A stretch of 64,000 nucleotides of DNA from Candidatus Villigracilaceae bacterium (lineage in GTDB: Bacteria > Chloroflexota > Anaerolineae > Anaerolineales > Villigracilaceae), in the NCBI GenBank assembly GCA_026645935.1, contig JAPKMP010000015.1:1-64000 (forward strand), written 5' to 3'. Under the pieces are notes generated by a model. The model was not told the origin of the DNA, made no database searches, and saw nothing but the letters and a program-made list of their open reading frames with translations. Positions 59,308-64,000 of the stretch are shown here, one piece after another; within the stretch, counting starts at the first letter, position 1; the number at the start of each line of letters is the position of its first letter. The position numbers and the translations under genes are program-made.

Positions 59308-60534
59308 TCATTTCAAGCTTTCCTGCAAGAGCTCGAATGCCTCTTTCTCGATTTTGGCGATTCCCAGCACACGCTCGCGCCATTCGGCGCGAAGGCTGGC
59401 GGCTTGTTCCGACGACAGCGGAAATTTCTTCGCCATTTCCCCTTCGATCTTTTTCAAACGCGAATTTACTTTTGTAATTTCTTCCAGTCCATCCTCCCCC
59501 GTTTCGAAGAACAATCGATATTTGCGATTGACCAACGTTTTCACTTCATCGAACGGGGGGATGTCCGACGGCAGGAGCGCCTCGGCGAATGCGATCCATT
59601 TTTGGCGGCTGACGCGAAATTGCCCTGCTGCATCCTTCAAGGATTTCTTTTCCAGCAGGATGGCGGCTTCATCGAGGAAGTCGGCGTACAAGCCTCTCTC
59701 CGCGCCGTCGCCCGCTCCAAACCATTGAATCCAGGTGAACGCCCCGGGAGGAGCAAAAGCGCCCGGCGCTTCCGCCGTACCGGCAAGCGCGTTGAACATC
59801 CGTGGACCCGCCGGAAAGAGCCGCTCCCAACTCTGCTTGTTTCGTTTGTTGACAAGCATATCCGCGAAATGCTCGTAGGCGGCAAAACCGAAATTATGGC
59901 GTGCACCTTTCGGCGGCTTGTCTGTGAAGAGAGAAATGGATTGCCAGAGTCCCTTTTGGGTCGCAGAGACCAGTTTCGAGGTCAAGGGCGAAGCGAGAGT
60001 GACAACGCGGAATTTATCATCCTTCACGCGGCCGCGGGCTTTGGTCAACTCTTTCATCGGCACGCGGAATGGATGCGCGGATCGATCCGCGATGAGCACA
60101 TGATCTCCGTCCAGTTCATAGACCAGGACGGGAATCATGTTCCAATACGCTGTCCCTTTTTTGGGGGAATAAGGCAGACTGCATTCGTCCGCCCAAACCA
60201 GCGCGGGATTCCCGCCAGCCAGCGCCTCACGCAGGTTCTTCACCGCCGCAGACTCCGAGGTTGTCTGGTACACCTGTTGGGAAATTCCCAGCCTCTCGAG
60301 CATGGTCTGCAACGGGTCGAAAGTGTTGCGCGTGAGCAGAGCCAGTTGCGGCAGGATATTCTTATATTCGAAGGTGAAATAGCCGAAGGTAATCCCGCCG
60401 CTCACGCCCAGCAAGAACGCCTCGGAGAACGGTTTTCCCGTGTGCGGGGTTTTGACTCCCTGCATTGCCAGCAGGTTGTGGATGCTGCCGGTCTCGTAAT
60501 GTCTGCCTGAAAATGATTTGATTTTCATCGCCAT
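59308..60534 (-). CDS. BtrH N-terminal/DUF4872-like protein
   Basis: 408 aa, soluble. The N-terminal half resembles the BtrH_N domain (HYETGSIHNLLAMQGV, LLGVSGGITFGYFTFEY, and a papain-like stretch GNPALVWADECSLPYSP ... MIPVLVYELDGDHVLIADRS). The catalytic Cys expected near the start motif C-x-(S/T) is replaced: the motif reads SIHN and no Cys is there. The C-terminal half (about 200-408, helical) matches the DUF4872 pattern. BtrH itself is an acyl transfer enzyme in butirosin synthesis; a similar reaction here is unproven. AGGAG before the ATG. Confidence 0.72.
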   Translation of the reverse strand: MAMKIKSFSGRHYETGSIHNLLAMQGVKTPHTGKPFSEAFLLGVSGGITFGYFTFEYKNILPQLALLTRNTFDPLQTMLERLGISQQVYQTTSESAAVKNLREALAGGNPALVWADECSLPYSPKKGTAYWNMIPVLVYELDGDHVLIADRSAHPFRVPMKELTKARGRVKDDKFRVVTLASPLTSKLVSATQKGLWQSISLFTDKPPKGARHNFGFAAYEHFADMLVNKRNKQSWERLFPAGPRMFNALAGTAEAPGAFAPPGAFTWIQWFGAGDGAERGLYADFLDEAAILLEKKSLKDAAGQFRVSRQKWIAFAEALLPSDIPPFDEVKTLVNRKYRLFFETGEDGLEEITKVNSRLKKIEGEMAKKFPLSSEQAASLRAEWRERVLGIAKIEKEAFELLQESLK

Positions 60535-60671
60535 GGTTCACTCCTAAGGTAAACTGACGGCATTATACAAGCGGGTTTGCCGGTTTGAGAAAATCGTGGA
60601 CATACTCTGCACTTTTCCCCCGCATTCATTGAAATTCCCTTGCGCAAACATCCCCCCCGGCACTCAGAGGG

Positions 60672-60677
60672 TATAAT
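60672..60677 (+). promoter_or_regulatory. -10 box before the receiver cluster
   Basis: Perfect TATAAT 41 nt before the ATG of the third receiver gene. No good -35 box at normal distance. Confidence 0.4.
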
Positions 60678-60717
60678 GCCGGTGCCTGTAGACGATGGTC
60701 AGCACAGGAAGATAAAA

Positions 60718-61083
60718 ATGGCAAAAATCCTGATCGTAGACGACGACGAAAAAGTGACCACCCTGCTTGGGCGCTACCTGTCCTCGCTTGGGTATCAGGT
60801 CACAACTGTGAATCAAAGTTCCAAAGCCATTTCCGCAGCGGAACAAGTCCGCCCCGACCTGTTCATCCTCGACATCATGATGCCGCCCCCGGATGGTTTC
60901 ACCCTGACCGGGATGCTGCGCGATAACATTAAATTCGCCCGCACTCCAATTTTGATCATCACAGCGCTCGATAACAGCAACAGCCGCGCAACCACGCTTG
61001 GCGCAAATGGGTATCTGGCAAAACCCTTCAATTTGGACGAACTGGACGCAAAGATTCACGAGTTGATCGGCGATCAGCAATAG
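60718..61083 (+). CDS. Stand-alone receiver protein (3)
   Basis: 121 aa from ATG 60718 (AGGAA upstream; 26 open codons before it do not look like a protein). Single receiver domain: D8-D10 acidic triad, D52 in FILDIMMPPPDG, T82 in IITAL, K102 in LAKPFN. It is closest to receiver 5 (shared motif PDGF and DNSNSRA/DDSDSRA), so these two are likely paralogs. Confidence 0.92.
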   Translation: MAKILIVDDDEKVTTLLGRYLSSLGYQVTTVNQSSKAISAAEQVRPDLFILDIMMPPPDGFTLTGMLRDNIKFARTPILIITALDNSNSRATTLGANGYLAKPFNLDELDAKIHELIGDQQ

Positions 61084-61101
61084 ATTTTCCCCGGAGAAAA
61101 A

Positions 61102-61467
61102 ATGGCGAAGATAATGATCATCGACGACGATCCTGAGACGGCCAAATTGTTGGAAGCGATTATCAATCTGGATGGGCACGAAACCTCCATCGTGCAGGAC
61201 AGCCGGAACGCAATCCGGGCGGTAGAAACCATCATGCCCGACCTTGTATTGCTTGACATCATGATGCCGGAAATAGACGGGATTACGATCTGTAAAATGA
61301 TCAAATCCACGCCGCGCACCAGCCACATCAAGGTGATGATGGTCTCGGCATTGAGCACCGATGCCACTCGCAGGGATTGTCGTGACGCCGGGGCGGACCA
61401 GTTTATATCAAAACCCGTCCTGCCCCGCCCATTTTCACAGCAGGTCAAGGACCTGCTGGCTCAATGA
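61102..61467 (+). CDS. Stand-alone receiver protein (4)
   Basis: 121 aa single receiver domain: D8-D10, D52 in VLLDIMMPEIDG, Ser in place of Thr at S82 (MVSAL), K104 in ISKPVL. GGAGA precedes the ATG; 18 nt after receiver 3. Standalone, no output domain. Confidence 0.92.
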   Translation: MAKIMIIDDDPETAKLLEAIINLDGHETSIVQDSRNAIRAVETIMPDLVLLDIMMPEIDGITICKMIKSTPRTSHIKVMMVSALSTDATRRDCRDAGADQFISKPVLPRPFSQQVKDLLAQ

Positions 61468-61569
61468 ATTTTCACTTTCGTAAGGCGCCTTGCGGTTGTC
61501 TCCTGTTGGCTGTATCATTGAGCAGGTTCCATCCCTAAATCGAATTTGTTCAATTTTCAGGACAGCAAC

Positions 61570-61935
61570 ATGATCAAAATTATGATGGTCGACGATGACA
61601 AACTGGTAACCGACCTTTTGCAAAAATTACTCAAAGCCGATGGATTCGATACTGTGACAGTCAACGAAAGTTCAAAAGCGATCGAAGTCGCGAAAGCCGA
61701 AACGCCCGACCTCATCCTGCTAGACCTGATGATGCCCCAGCCGGATGGCTTCCGCCTTTGCAGGATGCTAAGAGAGGAGCCCGATTTCACCCAGGTTCCC
61801 ATCATCATCGTCACCGCCCTGGATGACAGCGACAGCCGAGCGGTGGCGTTTGGCGCAGGCGCAACCGATTACCTCACCAAGCCTTTCCATCCCGGCGAAC
61901 TAAAAGACAAGATCATGGAAGCGCTCGAAAGTTAA
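61570..61935 (+). CDS. Stand-alone receiver protein (5)
   Basis: 121 aa from ATG 61570 (AGGA 8 nt upstream; an in-frame ATG at 61546 is less likely). Single receiver: D8-D10, D52 in ILLDLMMPQPDG, T82 in IVTAL, K104 in LTKPFH. It is close to receiver 3. A terminator follows. Confidence 0.92.
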   Translation: MIKIMMVDDDKLVTDLLQKLLKADGFDTVTVNESSKAIEVAKAETPDLILLDLMMPQPDGFRLCRMLREEPDFTQVPIIIVTALDDSDSRAVAFGAGATDYLTKPFHPGELKDKIMEALES

Positions 61936-61945
61936 AAAGGAATCA

Positions 61946-61973
61946 AAAACACGCTCGTAACCGGGCGTGTTTT
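61946..61973. terminator. Bidirectional terminator
   Basis: AAAACACGC (61946-61954) and GCGTGTTTT (61965-61973) form a 9-bp stem with a 10-nt loop between convergent receiver and cytochrome genes. Confidence 0.8.
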
Positions 61974-61984
61974 ATTTTGGGATA

Positions 61985-62386
61985 TTACTTCAATGTGCGG
62001 ATGAACGCAACCAACTGCCAGATCTGTTCGTCCGAGAGCACGCCTTTCCAGGCGACCATGGCGGTACCTTCTTTACCTGCGTTGATGCGCCAATACAAAT
62101 AATCGTCGCCGGCGAGAGCGGCAACCTCGTGCAGGTTTTTCGGCGCCGGGTCGAGCGCCGCACCGGCAGGACCATCTCCGTATCCTTTTTCACCGTGGCA
62201 GGACGCGCAATTGACGGCAAATACTTCCGCGCCAGCGGCTGCTGCATCCGCGCCGAGAGGGCTCGTCGCACCGGCATACTCCGCAGGCACAGGATCAAGG
62301 GTGATCCCTTCGCTTGAGCCGCCACCGCCGCACGCTGCCAGCAGAATGGCGCTCAATACCAACATTCCAAAAAAGACTTTCTTCAT
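61985..62386 (-). CDS. Cytochrome c lipoprotein (class I)
   Basis: 133 aa from ATG 62386 (GGAGG 6 nt upstream; the alternative start is TTG). Lipoprotein signal VFFGMLVLSAILLAAC with C19 as lipid anchor, then a Gly/Ser linker. Haem c is bound at CASCH (C60, C63, H64); the sixth ligand is probably the Met in GKEGTAMVAWKG. It is a small electron carrier anchored outside the membrane. No terminal oxidase or reductase is in view. Confidence 0.93.
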   Translation of the reverse strand: MKKVFFGMLVLSAILLAACGGGGSSEGITLDPVPAEYAGATSPLGADAAAAGAEVFAVNCASCHGEKGYGDGPAGAALDPAPKNLHEVAALAGDDYLYWRINAGKEGTAMVAWKGVLSDEQIWQLVAFIRTLK

Positions 62387-62501
62387 CGTCAACCTCCAGT
62401 TGAGTTTTGCTGCGGTGGATTATAGCGAAGATGTGAAAAATGGCACTGTGACTTTAGTTACATTATCCACATGACATCTGTTTCAGGGAGTCCGCCCAAC
62501 T

Positions 62502-62747
62502 TCATTTTTTTCCACGTCTGGTTTTGGAAGGACGAGACGTCTTCGCAGTTTTTACCTGATCCTCAACCGCTACCGATTCGACGGAATGCGCCTCAGACTC
62601 CGCCTGTGCCTGTCGAGGGTTGCCCGAGCCTGACACCCAGCCTGCAAGAATCGTAATTGCGAAACTTCCCAGCAAAATCCCCAGAATCCAAAGCAGCTCT
62701 GTATTCGGTCCCCCGCCGCCCTCTGAAAAAACCCGTATCAACAACAT
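62502..62747 (-). CDS. Small membrane protein, unknown
   Basis: 81 aa. One membrane segment (about 19-38, LLWILGILLGSFAITILAGW) is followed by a charged tail ending in the basic run TSRPSKTRRGKK. It resembles short accessory membrane proteins but no family is recognised. A Shine-Dalgarno AGGAGAG lies before the ATG in the minus strand (TATAAAGGAGAGAGGC). Confidence 0.55.
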   Translation of the reverse strand: MLLIRVFSEGGGGPNTELLWILGILLGSFAITILAGWVSGSGNPRQAQAESEAHSVESVAVEDQVKTAKTSRPSKTRRGKK

Positions 62748-62888
62748 GCCTCTCTCCTTTATGCCGATGAATTCAGGACAGTTTTATACGTGAAAAACCT
62801 GTTCGTGTCAACGCTTGAGGTAAAATTCCCGGGAACTGCCCCAGGCCAGACATGGAACCGAATCCCTTCTCATTGGACAGACAAACAA

Positions 62889-63698
62889 ATGAACGAATAC
62901 AACGAGTACGTTGCGCAAAAAAGAAAAGAAAGGGAAGCTGGTTTTATTTCCAACCCGTTGAGCTGGTTGAACCTCGTTGGGTTGTTCTGGCTCGAGGAAG
63001 GTGAAAACAACTTCGGCAGCAGCGCGGAGGCGAAAATTTCCCTGCTGCAATTTCCCCAGCCGGTTTGCGGGCATTTTCTTTTTACGAATGGAAAAGTCAC
63101 CATTCATCCCAATGTGGATATGACCATGAACGGGGGCAGTGTGGAGGCGCGTCCGCTTTATCATGATAAGGATAAACAAGCCGATTTGCTTGAAGTTGGC
63201 ACACTGACCATGAAAGTCATTGTAAGAGGCGATGCCACTCTCATTCGCGTCTGGGACAGGGAAGCGGAACTAAAAAAGAGTTTTACCGGGTTCAACTATT
63301 ATCCAACCGACCCGGAATATAAAGTCACTGCAAAATATTTGCGTTACGACCCGCACAAACCGACCATCCGCATTGAGGGGATCGGCACGGAGATTCAAAC
63401 CTTCTTTATGGGTCAGGCGCAATTCATCTTGAACGGTGTCGAATGCACACTGGAAGCCGAACAAAGCGGCGATGAATTGCTCTTCAATTTCAAGGACGAA
63501 ACAAACAGCGACACGACCTACGGCGCAGGCCGAAGATTTTACCTGCCGCCTCCCCAGGGCGACGAGATCGTCCTGGATTTCAACCTGACGGATAACTGGC
63601 CCTGCGCCTATACCGCTTTTGCCACATGCCCGATCCCTCCGAGGGAAAATATATTGAAGGTGCGGGTCGAAGCAGGGGAAAAGAAATTTAAAGATTGA
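62889..63698 (+). CDS. DUF1684 domain protein
   Basis: 269 aa from ATG 62889; 33 codons further upstream are open but do not match the family. Landmarks: KRKEREAGFISNPLSWLNLVG, FWLEEGENNFGSS, and C-terminal GAGRRFYLPPP, LDFNLTDNWPCAYTAFATCPIPP. Family function is unknown. Cytoplasmic, no signal. A terminator follows. Confidence 0.85.
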   Translation: MNEYNEYVAQKRKEREAGFISNPLSWLNLVGLFWLEEGENNFGSSAEAKISLLQFPQPVCGHFLFTNGKVTIHPNVDMTMNGGSVEARPLYHDKDKQADLLEVGTLTMKVIVRGDATLIRVWDREAELKKSFTGFNYYPTDPEYKVTAKYLRYDPHKPTIRIEGIGTEIQTFFMGQAQFILNGVECTLEAEQSGDELLFNFKDETNSDTTYGAGRRFYLPPPQGDEIVLDFNLTDNWPCAYTAFATCPIPPRENILKVRVEAGEKKFKD

Positions 63699-63709
63699 GG
63701 ATCAATAAT

Positions 63710-63746
63710 AAACAGGTCGCAGGAGAAAATCCCTTGCGACCTGTTT
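63710..63746. terminator. Bidirectional terminator
   Basis: AAACAGGTCGCA (63710-63721) pairs perfectly with TGCGACCTGTTT (63735-63746), 13-nt loop, between the DUF1684 gene and the convergent nitroreductase gene. Confidence 0.8.
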
Positions 63747-63758
63747 AGCTTTACCTGA

Positions 63759-64000
63759 TTATTGATCCATCCATGTTACACGATCTTCAAAGCCGATTCG
63801 TGGATAAGGGTCGGGTAGAACATCGGGATAGCCGACATAGATGAAACCAACGATGGTTTGGTCCGGGGCAAAGCCCAGAAACTCCTTGATCCTGGGGTCG
63901 CGCGCCCATTCGCCCGTCTTCCATTTTGCGCCCAAACCCAAGGCGTGCGCGGCGAGCAGGATATTTTGGCAAGCCGCGGATGCCGCGGAAATGTTTTCGA
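63759..64000 (-). CDS. Nitroreductase-family protein, C-terminal part (cut by the window)
   Basis: The minus-strand frame is open from the right edge to the stop at 63759, about 80 codons. It reads SAACQNILLAAHALGLGAKW, then IKEFLGFAPDQTIVGFIYVGYP, the classic C-terminal part of FMN-dependent nitroreductases (NAD(P)H-dependent reduction of nitro groups, quinones or flavins). The N terminus with FMN contacts lies outside. A start must be sought beyond 64000. Confidence 0.85.
   Translation of the reverse strand, partial: ENISAASAACQNILLAAHALGLGAKWKTGEWARDPRIKEFLGFAPDQTIVGFIYVGYPDVLPDPYPRIGFEDRVTWMDQ

Noticed and set aside
62790..62888. 33-codon N-terminal extension of the DUF1684 protein
   Set aside because: It does not resemble the family start, and the conserved region begins right after ATG 62889.
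1..64000. CRISPR arrays, tRNA or rRNA genes, insertion sequences, prophage
   Set aside because: Scanned all gaps; no regularly spaced repeats, no cloverleaf-like sequence, no transposase or integrase gene seen. Only short REP/MITE-like repeats are present.

Overview
The window looks like a chromosomal piece from a member of the phylum Chloroflexota, most likely class Anaerolineae (Anaerolineales). This is an inference from gene content, not from a marker gene: a fused transaldolase/glucose-6-phosphate isomerase, two aldehyde:ferredoxin oxidoreductases, a Tad pilus locus with no outer-membrane secretin in the part seen, a 7TM-type sensor kinase beside single-domain receivers, a MoxR/CoxE-like pair, and many polytopic GT-C glycosyltransferases. 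No rRNA, tRNA, CRISPR array, prophage or insertion sequence was found. The only mobile-looking DNA is short interspersed REP/MITE-like elements.

Region 1 (1-1060) is the 3' part of a GAF-domain histidine kinase. Region 2 (1108-22224) is one long minus-strand catabolic island. Read in transcription order: an Lrp-type regulator, four class III aminotransferase-pathway enzymes (GSA-aminomutase-like, taurine/omega-amino-acid type, methylmalonate/malonate semialdehyde dehydrogenase, putrescine aminotransferase) and potABCD, ending in a strong terminator. A second Lrp regulator follows, with a structured 324-nt leader, a saccharopine-dehydrogenase-family enzyme and a sodium:solute symporter. Then come an aldehyde:ferredoxin oxidoreductase with its own promoter and terminator, two more class III aminotransferases and a second aldehyde:ferredoxin oxidoreductase. 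Together they suggest uptake of polyamines and amino acids, transamination to semialdehydes, and oxidation of these either to acyl-CoA (MmsA) or to acids with ferredoxin reduction (AOR).

Region 3 (22341-32308) holds housekeeping carbon metabolism: an alpha-galactosidase, a pterin carbinolamine dehydratase overlapping the tal-pgi fusion, rpiB and transketolase (non-oxidative pentose phosphate pathway), a DUF429 protein, a TlpA thioredoxin paired with a divergent Lgt-like protein, and the long ribosome hibernation factor. Region 4 (32352-40772) has comF, then a Tad/Flp pilus operon (cpaB, tadZ, tadA, tadB, tadC) and, upstream of it, a DegS/DegU-like two-component pair.

Region 5 (40846-51497) is a cell-envelope and transport block: three polytopic glycosyltransferases, a GNAT acetyltransferase, a YegS-type lipid kinase, an EamA transporter, small unknowns, a radical SAM/SPASM protein and a GT4 glycosyltransferase. 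Region 6 (51494-55691) has an arylamine N-acetyltransferase, the MoxR ATPase/CoxE-like VWA pair and a VIT-type metal transporter. Region 7 (55963-61935) is a signalling block: a 723-aa 7TM-PAS-PAS hybrid sensor kinase and five stand-alone receiver proteins, interrupted by a BtrH/DUF4872-like protein on the other strand. The right end has a lipoprotein cytochrome c, a small membrane protein, a DUF1684 protein and the C-terminal end of a nitroreductase running off the edge.

Several start codons were moved inward on the basis of Shine-Dalgarno sites and overlaps. All functional assignments are from reading motifs by eye; no database search was run.
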